From positions 14,804,001-14,868,000 of the forward strand of contig CM076943.1 in assembly GCA_039566865.1 (NCBI GenBank): 64,000 bases of DNA. The letters are read 5' to 3'. The stretch is from Aurelia coerulea. Its lineage: Eukaryota > Cnidaria > Scyphozoa > Semaeostomeae > Ulmaridae. This document shows, piece by piece, positions 12,601 through 22,157 of the stretch (position 1 is the stretch's first letter; every line of letters starts with the position of its first letter). The translations under genes and the position numbers were made by a program. The notes under the pieces were generated by a model. It did no database searches, had not been told where the DNA came from, and worked only from the letters and a program-made list of their open reading frames with translations.

Positions 12601-15600
12601 AAAATTGAAAGAAAATGGGAAAGAAATGTAGTTAATGAGTATATCTTGACAAAACTTAATAATAAGAATGGTATTCATTTCAGAGTACAATGGATGAAGG
12701 ATTTGGACCAAGGTGTAACATAATATCGAATATGAATGCAGCTACAGTGCAGGAAAACATGTATGTTACACCAAATATATATGGCGTGGATGGGTATCAA
12801 GAACAATAGTAAAACCAAAGGTCGTGTTTGAACAACTGGAGTGGTTTCAACTTTGGTGGAGCAAAAACAAACTTTCCACCATGGCCTAGCTACAGGAACT
12901 GAGAAACAAGAACTAGGCCTATTAGCCCAAATGAGAGGAGGAACATCAATATTAAAGAAAAGGGAAGATGTTATATCAAGGAAATAAACAGATTTCATTC
13001 AAATTGTGATTTAATCTGAATTTGAATAAAATCTCTAAAAAGTTAATTGAAACAAACTAACCTTATTTTCTTTCTCTGAATTCTCTTTTTCCTTTCAGGT
13101 CTCAGACTTCCTTCAGTAACTTTTCCTTCAATTCTGCAAGGGTAGAAACAACTCCAAATCAGAAAAACCAAAATGCAAACATTTATGCCAATTGGCAAAC
13201 TAAACCCATTCCAAGTGTGCAGATATTGTTTTATTTGCAACAGATGTAAATTTTTTCAAGTTTCTGCTGTTCAAACAAGGCAACAAAGTCACATTTTCAG
13301 CTTGTTTGCCCAAATGGTTGCAGCTGTTTTCGAAATTGCTGCTCAACAGGCAGAATTTCAATTCAAATGAGGATCTGCTGACATGAGCTTCATATCGTGC
13401 ACACTTGAATTTAACTGTTGCTTCATTATATACTAGATAGACCAAAAGCACTTCACATGTTTGAAAATTTGTTATGCGGAGAAGACTTGGGGTATTAAAA
13501 TGAATCAAAGCTTGGTGATACCCAAAATGTTCATTGTTGTTCTACTTTTCTGAACATAGCAAATACAGGTAAAATAGTGATAAGGAAAAACTCTGTGACT
13601 TTAAAATGCGTCATAAGAGGCCAAACACCTTCAATCAAAATTATTAACAATCTCCTCACGCAGATACCTTTCATTCCTATTAAGAGTAAAGAATCATATC
13701 TTTATAGAGGCAATGATATTGATCTGATATTCATGTAAAAATCACTATTTTAGCATTGAGGGAAATAGACTAAAATGCTTTCCTGTACAAAAATACAAGG
13801 CTAAACTTGGCCTTGTACAGGCCAAGTTTTAGCCTTGTAGAGGGGATTATGACCTTGTTATGACCTTGTACTAACCTTGGAAGAAAATTACAAGGCTATC
13901 AGTAAGATTCCAAGCAGCAACCAGTCTAACACAAGGTTTTCACAAGGCTTCTACAAGGCTAATTAGCATTTTTCAAGCCATTTACAAGGTTACAGCAAGG
14001 CTATTCCAGGCTATAACAAGGTTACAAGGCCATACCTACAAGGCTTGTACATGGCTATTACATGGCCTTGTATTTTCGTATAGGTTCATACATATTTTGC
14101 TAAGAGAAGATTTCACAAATTTTGAAGCATAGGGACCTTTTAGCAATAGACCTTTTAGCCATTCTGAAAAGAATCAGAATCTAGCGATATTTTGCTACAT
14201 TTTGTAGAATTTTCAAATATGTACAATAGCGATAGAAGCTTCAACGCCACTCGATCGAACATGGTGTATGAAAATATAGAAAAATAGCGCTAGATCCTGG
14301 CATTTTTGTAGAATAGCTAAAAGGTCTACTGTCATCAGAGGCCGACAACATTTTTTCCTTCCTAGGAACAGCAAGAATTTCATCCTAACTTCCTGCGAAA
14401 TTGTTTTTGACTTTACATTGATTCAGTGGATTATACAGCAGCGTAGTTTATACAAGTTGAAGGTAGAATATTGTTCACATGCTACTTGGTGAAATTTTAA
14501 ACATTCATAAACCAACAACTTCAGGTGTAAACTCAATTAACATAAACAATATTTATATTGTATCAAATTCAAGCAAGATTGCTACGATCTCTTACAAAAG
14601 TGTTGGACCCCCTATTGAAAAAATTGAATTTTTGTCCCACCCTCTCTCCGTTTCAATGTTGATTACCTGGCAAAGAGGTGTTTTTCATGCAGATCCACCA
14701 AAAGAATGATTCACCTATGCAAGCAACATTGAAATGGGGGAGGGGGGAAAATATTTCCGAAAAACATAGATTTTCGTAGGGGTCCAACACTTTTGCAAGA
14801 GATTGTAGGTAGGTAACTCAAAATAGGCACAGTAACTGTAGTCAAGCAACCAGTATGACTTTCGTCATGAAGATGAGCAACCAAAATCACTTTCTTTCCT
14901 CCTTGAAACAAAATGCACTACCTAGGCACAAAAAGCAACTGAACAGCTCAATGGTAGGATTGACCTGGATTAAATCTACTACTTACAGCAGCCAATCTTT
15001 TTCAAATGTTTGATGCAAGCCTCTTGGTCAAGATTCTGCTTGATTAAAATTACTCCAGCAATTCGATTTTGTTCTCTAGATAACAATATAACAGGTTCTG
15101 CCGTGCTTTGACGGCAGCATAAAATTCAACTTCTTTTCAAAAAAATTCCTGCAGCCTAAAAATCTTGCAAAAATTTCCTGGGAACAACGTTCCCCTGCTC
15201 CCTCACTTCGTTGACCTCAGTATACATTGCTGAGAAGAATAAAAGAAAATCATTCAAATACTGAACATAAAACACCATTCGGTACTGAACATAAAACACC
15301 TGTTTGGCAAAATAACTAACCTGTTTACAGCATTAGAATGTGGCATCTTCAACATATCATTCACTGTTTTCAGGTTCTGTCCCTGGCTCTCATCTTTGTT
15401 AGAATCTGCTAAAGATTGCCTGGAATTTTGTTCTGATCTAACAACATATAGCAATTCTCTCCTGTCCACTTTATGACTTTCACAGCATTGCTTCATGTGG
15501 CTTATCCTGAGCTGCAAAGCAAATGGCTTTAATTACAATTAAAGATAAATAATAGTTTGTAAGTCAAACAAGCAGCACTGCCTTGACAAATACTGTGATT

Positions 15601-17893
15601 AAAGCATGATCAGTAATGCTATTTCTTTACCCAACGTAAACTCTGCATGAAAGAATACCTGGACATAGTTTTTTAACAATTTCTGCAGTAGTCAGAAGAA
15701 AACAGTAGTGTTGAAACATGAATTTTGTAGCAATGCCAAATGGGTAGTAAGCTTCTCCTTCTACAGACAATTTACTGTATGTATGAAGTACTGTCAAGAA
15801 GCACATTTGATAGTTTTCTAGAAACCAACAGGACAGGATACTCACATTTTGAATACAATTTCAATCTTCAGAGTACAATTAGAAAAGATTTGACATATTG
15901 TATTTCATTTGGTCCTTTCACATATCAAATTCTAGTCAACATACTTTTCAATGGATACATTTTACAGCATAGCAACTTCAAAAATTTTAATTTTTTCATT
16001 CTACTGTATGATGGTGGCAGTAAAATTTGTGATTTTCTTTGCTCTTGAAGAACATTTTTTTCTAACTTTCTTTTTAACTTATTTCATTTTAAGTCTTCAT
16101 AACTGGTAGTTATAGCAAATTTAGTTCCCAGGGCCAAAGCCAGTTGGGGGGCTGGGGGTGTAGCCCCCCCCCCAGAAGGCCATTTGTAGGAAATCTTACT
16201 CCACCTGTCGGATCTTTGTTGTTGTTGCAGGCCCACATTTAGAAAATTTTACTGGGACAATGATGCATAGAACGTGAATTTATTGTCTTTGGAGGATAAA
16301 ATTTGACATGGATTTTGAATCTACAGCATTTTTTCCTTCATATTGACCAATTTTGAAGGCTGCAATGTTGAAACTATAAAATAATTAAAAAATCTAGTCA
16401 TAAAAGGAAAACATCAGCCCTTTGGTGCGTGTTTTAACGTATTTTCCTAAAATTGGGGTTGTTGATGTTGGTGTTGATCTTAGAGCATCGGAAAATATTG
16501 GTTCTTTGCCCCCGCCCCCAGAATTAAGGCTGGTATCAGGCCTGTTCGTTCCCCTTCTCTTTTATTGCAATTTTATCTTTCAAATTTAACAGAAGGTAAT
16601 ATTGTAAAATTCATTCAGTAACCAAAGGCCACAATGACAATAAAGAATGGATTATCTCAGCATACCACACAGTACAAACCTTGCACACATTATCATGAAA
16701 AGGATTCTAGAGAATCCTCAAGAATTCCTTACATTCAGGTACATAAGAACTCTTAAGTGATATGAAAGACAGTTAAGATTTATAGATACAAAGTTTTCTC
16801 AAGACTTCATAAGAATTCTTTGGCCAGTAAACATGCCTGTACTGTATGAATATTGCAGCTAACTTACCTGCATAGTGGAGAACTGCATACAACAAATGAG
16901 GCATTCAAATTCTTTGCTGCTTTCTTGCAATGATTTACGTTTGGCCTTTTGAATCTGCATAGTTTCCCTCTCAACCACATCAGCACATTTGTTCATGTGA
17001 ACTTCCCTAGTAGCAGCATTCAATCTTGACAAGTCCTTTTCACACAGTGAACAAAAGAACAGCTCATTGGTCAAATTTTCTTCTGAAATCTTTTCAAGCT
17101 CTCTATTCTGAAGTGCTTTTGCAAGCTCTTCATCTTTTAACTCATTATTAGAAACCTCCAGATTTGCACTTCTCTCCTTCGGGCATATAGAAAGTCTGTT
17201 CTGAGTGACCGGCTCATATGGTGGAGCTTGAGGTTTAGAGTCTAAGCAAGAGTTGACATGTCTGTTTAATTCTTCTTCAGTTGTATCACCTGAAAATTCT
17301 GTTGCACACAGGGGGCAACTTCTTATGGGTGTATCAGTTATTGTAGCCTTTTGGTTCTGTTGAGATGATACATGACCTTGTGAATTTGTTGAAAACTTTA
17401 AAGAATCTGTTTTCCTCAAAGTCAAGTTAGCCTTGTCGTCAATATCATTTTGATCATTCATTTCTTCATCTTGCTCTTCATGGGGTGCAAATTTCCTTTG
17501 TGCAGTTGTCTCTTTCTTTTCCTTCCGCATAGCACTATCTCTCACATCAGTTTCACTCTTCAAACAAATCTTTGTCTTTCTCTTTAAACTTTTCTTGCCT
17601 TTAGCTATCATTGCTATCATTGATGCTTGTTTAGAAGCACTTTTCTCACTGCTACAAGTTGAAACATCTATGCTATCATTCTTAATCTTGTTCGCTTTTG
17701 TAAGTTTAGTTTCCTTGTTTTTTCTTACCCTGAATGACTTTTTGGTAGCTTTCTCGTCAAAAGGCTCATCATCTGATTCGGTGTAATCAAAATTATAGTT
17801 AACACTGTCACTTTGTGTTCTGCTTGCACTTGTTTTTTTCAGGGGGATGATATTCTTGCTATTGATACCCCTTCTTGATTTACGAGAAGCCAT
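3542..17893 (-). CDS. SLX4: SLX4 structure-specific endonuclease subunit (5' part, 7 exons)
   Basis: The gene encodes the scaffold that docks SLX1, XPF-ERCC1 and MUS81-EME1 nucleases for crosslink repair and Holliday-junction processing in the nucleus. The exons, in coding order, are 17893-16868, 15511-15321, 13133-13062, 12552-12462, 6869-6462, 4597-4433 and 3672-3542. All have GT donors and AG acceptors, and phases join exactly, giving about 694 residues. Visible features are a basic/acidic N-terminus, two C2HC UBZ4 fingers (C193, C196, H212, C216 and C281, C284, H299, C303), a third C2HC finger (C331, C334, H347, C351), an LW pair at 466-467, and a BTB domain from about 600 to 694. This order (UBZ4, UBZ4, LW region, BTB) is specific to SLX4. 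The SAP and SLX1-binding C-terminus is not in the window, so the gene runs off the left edge. The start ATG at 17893 has a purine at -3 and G at +4. Introns are full of TIR elements. Extra short exons cannot be excluded. Confidence 0.87.
4433..4597 (-). CDS. SLX4: SLX4 exon 6: first half of BTB domain
   Basis: This exon has 55 codons, phase 0 both ends, acceptor CGTTTCAG|AAA and donor TTAGCG|GTAAGG. It encodes KIQKLNAAARL, then DISIMCAKGTTVKAHKIILL, then ARCPRILA. That is the classic BTB pattern of a strand, the AHK histidine and LxARCP. The open frame that continues past the donor to 4028 is intron read-through. Confidence 0.88.
4858..5293. mobile_element. TTAA-type TIR element, full-length reference copy
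   Basis: The ends AGGACAAGTGC...ACTTGTCCT are inverted, and TTAA occurs on both sides (4854-4857 and 5294-5297). The interior holds the same TTTCGACGTCACAATC-like and GTCGTACGAATTTACAAC blocks as the copy at 313-1546. The length is 436 bp and there is no transposase. It lies in SLX4 intron 5, upstream of exon 6 in gene orientation. Confidence 0.75.
5298..5983. other. SLX4 intron sequence without recognised features
   Basis: No exon with coherent phase, no repeat ends and no RNA gene is recognised here. Confidence 0.5.
5984..6412. mobile_element. PIF/Harbinger-like MITE, TTA duplication
   Basis: The ends AGCCTGGTTTCCATTAAAT and its inverse at 6394-6412 are flanked by TTA (5981-5983 and 6413-6415). 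The interior is rich in GATCGCAGAC / GTCTGCGATC repeats on both arms. A 3-bp TTA duplication and an AGCCTGG end fit PIF/Harbinger-derived MITEs. The copy sits 50 bases from SLX4 exon 5. Confidence 0.75.
6462..6869 (-). CDS. SLX4: SLX4 exon 5: LW-containing docking region
   Basis: This exon has 136 codons, phase 0 at both ends, acceptor TCTCTTAG|ATG and donor GCTCAG|GTAATT. It begins MAKSSLWQMAE. The SLW resembles the FLW motif through which human SLX4 binds XPF; this comparison is from family knowledge, not an alignment. The rest is acidic and polar. The leading ATG is internal to the gene, not a start. Confidence 0.8.
6919..7737. mobile_element. Possible degenerate TIR element
   Basis: GGCCCGTCCACACGTATCC at the left is matched inverted at 7720-7737, and a second time at about 7680-7700 (GTAGTGGATGGGACC). 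The body has no coding content. The boundaries are approximate because the right end appears duplicated. Confidence 0.4.
7738..8607. other. SLX4 intron, minor direct repeats
   Basis: A roughly 20-bp unit (CATAATACGAGACGATT) is repeated near 8125-8165. No exon or element ends are recognised otherwise. Confidence 0.4.
8608..9011 (+). mobile_element. LINE 3' end fragment
   Basis: The plus-strand translation around 8640-8800 gives NLAVPKMRTCYGQK, a stop, then FAFRGADAWNKLDSEAK. This is the C-terminal signature of CR1/L2-like reverse transcriptases (R-S-GxK-FxYRGAxxWNxL). The 3' tail, with GCTGGGACAATGGGAAAGC followed by a TAAAATTAAATAAAAT repeat, is typical of such LINEs. It is heavily decayed. 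Confidence 0.65.
9218..9447. mobile_element. GC-rich short inverted-repeat element
   Basis: CTGACCATCCCCCCCCCC at the left is mirrored by GGGGGGGGGTGGTCCGAG at the right. Inside, CCGGGCATTT occurs four times (near 9243, 9278, 9309 and 9393). Its composition is sharply different from the AT-rich surroundings. It is probably a small non-autonomous element; the target duplication is unclear. Confidence 0.55.
9889..10672. mobile_element. TIR element with TAGACTGA ends (~70-bp arms)
   Basis: The left arm 9889-9955 (TAGACTGAATATATG, GTAACTACGACTCATGG) matches the reverse complement of 10600-10672. A partial left arm of the same family also lies at 10851-10918, inside the neighbouring element. No coding sequence is seen. 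Its class is uncertain, but the TAGACT start is shared with the Mutator-like family at 58579-59075. Confidence 0.6.
10782..11872. mobile_element. Mutator-like TAGACTTATGACGATGA element, right end lost
   Basis: The left end TAGACTTATGACGATGATTC and the block 11486-11715 match 58579 and 58701-58935 nearly exactly. The copy has picked up an arm of the 9889-type element at 10851-10918 and a TTG/CTG triplet run at 11379-11400. The right TIR seen at 59050-59075 is absent. The open frame 11485-11718 occurs in both copies but resembles no known protein. Confidence 0.6.
11873..12461. other. SLX4 intron with a short direct duplication
   Basis: The unit AATTTTAATAAAATTTTAG occurs twice in tandem at about 12015-12065. 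Nothing else is recognised. Confidence 0.4.
12462..12552 (-). CDS. SLX4: SLX4 exon 4
   Basis: A 91-base exon with acceptor TTGTAG|G and donor GAGCAG|GTAAGT encodes NQEVPVILLRSEDEAKQ and a helical IADQRATKLIEEQ tail. It ends in phase 0 and joins exon 5 directly. It probably belongs to the region linking the zinc fingers to the nuclease-docking segment. Confidence 0.75.
13062..13133 (-). CDS. SLX4: SLX4 exon 3: short basic linker
   Basis: A 72-base exon between CTTGCAG| and AAG|GTTAGT encodes IEGKVTEGSLRP followed by RKKRIQRKKI. Its phase (1 base in, 2 bases out) matches both neighbours. The basic run could be a nuclear localisation signal; this is inferred. Confidence 0.75.
13134..13781. other. 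SLX4 intron 2, nothing recognised
   Basis: This is AT-rich intron sequence. Long open frames on both strands at 13173-13508 lack family signatures and splice-compatible phase. Confidence 0.4.
13782..14084. mobile_element. MITE built from ACAAGGCTA motifs
   Basis: The ends CCTGTACAAAAATACAAGGC and (inverted, from 14084) CCTATACGAAAATACAAGGC form TIRs. Between them the word ACAAGG, mostly extended to ACAAGGCTA, or its complement recurs more than a dozen times in both orientations. It is a non-coding element of 303 bp within SLX4 intron 2. Confidence 0.7.
14581..14810. mobile_element. Short TIR element with AAAAGTGTTGGACCCC arms
   Basis: CTACGATCTCTTACAAAAGT is mirrored by the inverted CTACAATCTCTTGCAAAAGT, and both arms continue into GTTGGACCCC. 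A second inner pair around TTTCAATGTTG / CAACATTGAAA makes it nearly palindromic. The target duplication is not clear. Confidence 0.65.
14811..15320. other. SLX4 intron 2, nothing recognised
   Basis: No exon in compatible phase and no element ends were found between the MITE and exon 2. Confidence 0.4.
15321..15511 (-). CDS. SLX4: SLX4 exon 2: end of third zinc finger
   Basis: The acceptor is TTTGCAG|CTC and the donor AACAG|GTTAGT. The exon opens with LRISHMKQC, supplying the H and C that complete the C2HC finger begun in exon 1. The remainder is polar. It ends with two bases of a split codon that exon 3 completes. Confidence 0.85.
15512..16867. other. SLX4 intron 1
   Basis: This is AT-rich sequence with one G/C-skewed patch at 16145-16180 (GGGGGGCTGGGGGTG then CCCCCCCCCC) that could fold into a hairpin. 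A plus-strand open frame at 15740-16048 has no recognisable domain. Confidence 0.4.
16868..17893 (-). CDS. SLX4: SLX4 exon 1: start codon, two UBZ4 fingers, half of a third finger
   Basis: The exon encodes 342 codons and ends in phase 0 at a CAG|GTAAGT-type donor. The first ~180 residues are charged and low in complexity (KKSFRVRKNK, basic clusters). CPLC...HVNSC and CSLC...HMNKC are the two ubiquitin-binding fingers. Between them DEELAKALQ resembles a ubiquitin-interacting helix. The exon closes inside a third finger, CLICCMQFSTMQ, whose H and C lie in exon 2. Confidence 0.92.
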
Positions 17894-18363
17894 CCTTCTG
17901 TTCTAAGTCACTTTGAAGTACCAATTTTGAGAGGTGAATTCATCATCTGAGACAGATTCAACTGCAGTCACTCCTGTAGCATGATGATAATGTTATTTTG
18001 AATGCAATCTAGAACTTTAATATTCTTGATTTTTTTCAACAGATTTGCTGCAATTGACTTACAACTCCACAATGCAATCAAAACATCGTTGATAATAGAT
18101 CCGTAAATAAAGATGGCTGTTCAAGCCATAAAATTAAAGTTATGCAATAAATAAGCTATGTGACAACACTCTGGCTTCCTCTGGCTGTCAATCCTCACAT
18201 GTTTTGTTTATAGCAACCATTCTTACAAGAAAATTATTATAAAATCAAACCAAGTCTATTGTCACACTACAACTAGTCACTCGATTTGCCCCAATAAACT
18301 CATACAAGCAGACTGGCTTCCTACATATTCAATGATAGCATCAACACCAACACAACAACAGGC
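17894..18363. other. Intergenic region between SLX4 and the small membrane-protein gene
   Basis: This holds the 5' leader and promoter of SLX4 (minus strand) and the 3' end of the gene upstream. No TATA box or other motif could be assigned with confidence. Confidence 0.4.
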
Positions 18364-18561
18364 CTAATCTTCTTTGCGCTCTCTACGCTTTTTAAATTCG
18401 TCTTTGAAAGCAATCGCTTGATCTCTGCTCTCTCTTCTCAATTGTGCATTCCTCTCGAACACTTCAGGAAAGAATTTCTTTCTGTTAATAAATGCAATAC
18501 AGCCAGAAACCAACAGTGTGCCAAGAATGATTTGAGATGGACCAATTCTTACACCCGCCAT
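18364..18561 (-). CDS. Small single-pass membrane protein, 65 aa
   Basis: The start ATG at 18561 is in a strong context (AAGAAAATGGCGG). The same frame is open upstream for 22 codons to another ATG at 18627, but that part looks like leader. The protein has a hydrophobic helix at residues ~8-25 (SQIILGTLLVSGCIAFI), then NRKKFFPEVFERNAQLRRES and a highly charged KDEFKKRRERKED tail. This topology, a short N-terminus, one helix and a basic helical tail, is common among small mitochondrial or ER membrane proteins such as respiratory-complex assembly factors. I do not recognise the family. It is a single coding exon 470 bases upstream of SLX4, on the same strand. Confidence 0.6.
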   Translation of the reverse strand: MAGVRIGPSQIILGTLLVSGCIAFINRKKFFPEVFERNAQLRRESRDQAIAFKDEFKKRRERKED

Positions 18562-19305
18562 TTTCTTCAGCTCCGTTTCGCGCGCTGTGGAGCATGCCTC
18601 GTTCCCAAGTTCATCATTCATAATCAATCAATATTCATGTTGTGTTGTTGTTGTGTTGCTGTTGTGTTGTTATTGTGTTGTTCTGCGTTGTGTTGTTGCC
18701 TTCGTCTGTCCATATCAAAATCAGGAATTGAAAATTTCCAAAATGAGCTGACATTACCATATATGGTGAATAAAAAAGAAACAAATCCCTGTTTGAAAGG
18801 CCACTAATCCCTGGATATCAAGACGATGATATTGGCAAGTAACTAATCCATTCTGAAATTATGAGTGATCTTCTCAAGAAATTCCTTCAAAAAGCCTTCA
18901 GAACAGGCCAACAATCACAACCAAATGTTCTCCTTTCCAGCAATGACTTTTACATGCAGTAGCACGTGCTATCCATTTAGGAGGATTAACTTGTAGTACC
19001 TGGGAGTGGGAGCATAACAACATTTGTCCGGGCGGCTTCATCCTACCAAGAGGATAACTTGTGCCAAAACGCATTAAAGTCGTTGCTGTAGTGCAGAAAT
19101 ATTAGGAAAATTTGGTCGCCATTTGAACCCTGTTAGGAAGGTTTCTTGAAGCGGCTTTCACAGGAGCAAGTGCCTCATAATTTCAAAACGGAGTTGTCAA
19201 ATTGAGTCAGGTAAACTTGAAAAGGGATGCAAACATGTGCACCATTAAATGATATATTGGCCAATGTAATGTCATCGTCTTCGAGGGGCAAATCACTTCT
19301 CAAAA
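18562..19305. other. Intergenic, TGTTGT-rich patch
   Basis: A TGTTGT/TGTTGC run lies at 18638-18690, immediately upstream of the small gene and possibly in its promoter. Nothing else is recognised. Confidence 0.45.
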
Positions 19306-19309
19306 TAGC

Positions 19310-19490
19310 GTACGTGATTTTTGTGATTTTAAAATCACATGATTTTCTTCTGTGATTTTAGTGATTTTTTTGTGATTTTAGTGATTTTTTTGTGATTTTT
19401 TCTTGTGATTTTTCTATGATTTTGTGATTTTTGTGATTTTTGTATGGTGATTTTGTGATTTTTGTATGTGATTTTTTTGTGATTTTAAGG
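19310..19490 (+). repeat. GTGATTTTT minisatellite-like tract
   Basis: Roughly eighteen variants of (T)GTGATTTT(AGTGATTTT) are packed head to tail, with T-run length variation and occasional TATG interruptions. It is strand-asymmetric (G and T only over long runs). Confidence 0.85.
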
Positions 19491-19572
19491 AAGGTGTACG
19501 AAAAAAAATCAGTGATTTGCCTCTCGATGGTCTTCATATCCACAATCCTTCACAAAAATTGTGAGACTGCAT

Positions 19573-19684
19573 CCCCTTCCCCCTCAGTCAATGCTGATTG
19601 GTGTGATCTTGGTGTGATTGCATATAAATTTGCAGTAAAAACATTGCTTAGAACCACAACATTGACTGAGGGGGGCGGGGAAGT
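19573..19684. mobile_element. 112-bp TIR element with CCCTCAGTCAATG ends
   Basis: CCCCTTCCCCCTCAGTCAATG and its inverted counterpart at 19660-19684 enclose about 66 bp. It is a miniature element with no coding capacity. Confidence 0.65.
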
Positions 19685-20201
19685 TACAGGGGCAAGAAAA
19701 TATATATCTTCTGTAGTAGAGACAGTGGAGTACTAAATTTGTGGGATTTGTTATGTTGATCTCAATATATTTTGTGAGTGATTGCAGGCAGCAGTGGCTT
19801 TTCAAACGTGGATTGTTTCTGCTTTACTTACATGTGTATTCAAGGGTGTTGGACACCCGTGTTTTGTTTAAATCTTTATTTACTATGTCTTGATTTTCGT
19901 TTCTTCTTTGTTTCGTCTCAACTTGTGCTTTCAAGGCAAGTCCTAGCCCCCTTGGTACTGAGGAACATATATATATCATCATGATGCACTACCTAAGTTT
20001 ACAGGCATGGCAAGCTAACTAAACTAAACATGAAACATAACCTAATATAATGAAACTAATATAAAATACAATAACAATATAGTGAAATAAGATAAGAAAG
20101 AACTGAACTAAAATGAATCAAAAAGAACTGCGGTGAAAATGTAGCACAAAACTTGTACTAGATATAGGCACGTATACTAGGCTCATTGCGAATGTTCTAG
20201 T
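19685..20201. other. Intergenic, nothing recognised
   Basis: This is AT-rich sequence with short TATATATC and ATAATATAAT-type stretches. No exon or repeat ends were found. Confidence 0.4.
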
Positions 20202-20546
20202 TTATGATGACTCCAAAAGGTTTTGTTCACGAAGGTTCTTTGCTTTGCATAGGAACATAATTAAAGACTTGGTCTTAGGAAGTGTTCGGCACGACATGAC
20301 TTCTTTGAACTCGTTTGTTAGGTCCTTATCAGGAGGGAAAATCGTGATTTCAGGGAATTTAAGCATCATTTCGTCCCTTATCTGTGCATATTTATTGCAT
20401 TTTAATAGAAAATGTATTTCGTCCTCAACATCTTGTGAGTCGCAGTGTTTGCACAATCTTTTATGAAGGCTTAGATTTTTGTGTCTTCCTGTCTCGACGT
20501 GTAGATCATGATCCGAACATCGTAGTTTTTGACAGCTAACCTTCCG
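20202..20546 (-). mobile_element. LINE 3' coding fragment (RT C-terminus)
   Basis: The minus-strand frame, ending at the stop at 20202, includes ETGRHKNLSLHKRLCKHC and VEDEIHFLLKCNKYAQIRDE. This is the CxxC...H...C tail domain that closes ORF2 of many animal LINEs. It is cut at its upstream side by the hairpin element at 20547. The apparent in-frame extension to 20633 is transposon sequence. Confidence 0.75.
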
Positions 20547-20712
20547 TCGCACAATTGTGCTAAAGTCATTAGCAAGGATTAAGAAAGCAAGGATTAAGAA
20601 GTCTTTGATCTCCACTACTAATGACTTTAGCACAATTGTGCTATAACAAAGGGCCGTCAGCAGTTTGTCAGCATAGCGTTAACGCTCAGCTATTTATATG
20701 GACTCAATTCCT
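20547..20712. mobile_element. TTAA-flanked hairpin element, truncated copy
   Basis: It matches the right two thirds of the hairpin at 30581-30848: GCACAATTGTGC, TAATGACTTTAGCAC, GGGCCGTCAGCAG and TATTTATATGGACTC. It ends ATTCCT followed by TTAA. The left arm is shortened, and it is inserted next to a LINE fragment. Confidence 0.75.
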
Positions 20713-21793
20713 TTAAAATCTGTCTTGAAAAGTTTGAAACAACGGAGTTTTCTGTTCTCTTGAGAGGTCTCTTGAGAGTTCTCTTGAGAGGAACAGCCAG
20801 AAGGTGTTGTCAGTAGATTCTTTATCAAAAGAAAACAGCAATGAATTTTCGTAAATCAATAATAATTCAACAAATTCAAATTATCTACACAGAAAATACA
20901 AATAGCTATGACAATCTTCTTTAAATAACTGTCGAAAGAAATTAGAGTCCGATTATCTTACACAAAGAATAGGAACTGTGAATACCATGCATTTACAACA
21001 ACACCTATTACATTTCAGCGAGGTCAATGATTTTGGCAACAACAAAACAGGCAATTCGTAAACAAGAAGCGCAGAATTCCGAGATGCGAAGAAGGAATTT
21101 ATTCAAGGCTGGAAGACTTCTTGAATCTACCTCTGTGACTAACAATTTTTAAGATTGGACTTTTCAATAATTTCCCTTCATTTGCGTTAATTCAAGTCGA
21201 GTACGTATACCGTAATTTGTAGCAGTGTTAACTTCCTATAATGAGGCTTGCACACAAGGTCCCTATCTTATGTGTAAATTAAAGAAATTCTTTAAAAGAT
21301 GTCTGGTGATGAATTATTCGGCTGCTAGGTACCCCACACCTCATCAATTTTCTGAAAAACGTATGACATTCGAGGTTGCTTATTGAGAACATGCTTTAAG
21401 GAATCAAATGTGAGGTAGCAAGCGTTCCATCGCCTCCCAAATTCTTCCTACCAATATCTGCCAGCAATAACGGTAGGTCATCTTGTATGTTGAAAGATCG
21501 TGGACTTGAAAACCTTTAAAACTAGGGATTCACTAGATTCATTGTCGGCTACCGGCGCATTTTCAGCGTTGCAAAATTGGCGACAAATGGAAAGGCTACA
21601 TGCATCAATAGTTGAAATACCCGTTGATTTGCCTACTAGTGACACTTAAAGGTCAACTCAAGGTTGGTATTATTGATAATAAATAGAGATTATGCTATTA
21701 TGAATGGCGTATCGTCCTTTTTTCCATCATTTTCATCTTTCTCTGCGAAATTGCGAAAAAAGCGACCAGAGCGTAGTAACGTCTTCAAACACA
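20713..21793. other. Intergenic, CTCTTGAGAG repeats
   Basis: Three tandem (T)CTCTTGAGAGxT units lie at 20757-20792. The rest has no recognised exon, RNA or element ends. Confidence 0.4.
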
Positions 21794-21795
21794 TA

Positions 21796-22155
21796 CACTC
21801 TTTTTTTTATAAGAATATTGTCTATAAGAATATTCAGGCTCAGAATCATCCAAATTTTAAGAATACTATAAGAATATTGCTCAGCCTCAGCTCGCATGTT
21901 TGTGTCTCATTTTCCAGCAGTTTCCTGTTTTGCGATGTTCATAACATTCTTATTGTTACAATTGCTTAAGTTTTTCTTTTGTTCGACCATTTCTTCATAA
22001 TGACATGACACTTGATTGAACTATGTTCCCCTGAAACCATACCAGATTTGAAAAAATAAGAATACTTCAAGAATATGTTAAGGCTCAAAACGAAAAATTA
22101 CTTAAGAATATCGAGGCTGGAAAAAATTTATAGTATTCTTATAAAAAAAAGAGTG
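21796..22155. mobile_element. TA-flanked MITE with CACTCTTTTTTTTATAAGAAT ends
   Basis: The left CACTCTTTTTTTTATAAGAA and right TTCTTATAAAAAAAAGAGTG are perfect inverses, with TA on each side (21794-21795, 22156-22157). TATAAGAATATT words recur within both arms. The length is 360 bp, with no coding sequence. Confidence 0.8.
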
Positions 22156-22157
22156 TA

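Noticed and set aside
18562..18627. Start of the small membrane protein at 18627
   Set aside because: The extra 22 residues are polar, precede a much better ATG context at 18561, and would place a charged stretch before the membrane helix. It is not excluded, only less likely.
20547..20633. N-terminal part of the 143-residue minus-strand frame
   Set aside because: It is hairpin-element sequence fused by chance to the LINE frame; the palindrome match to 30581-30848 is exact.
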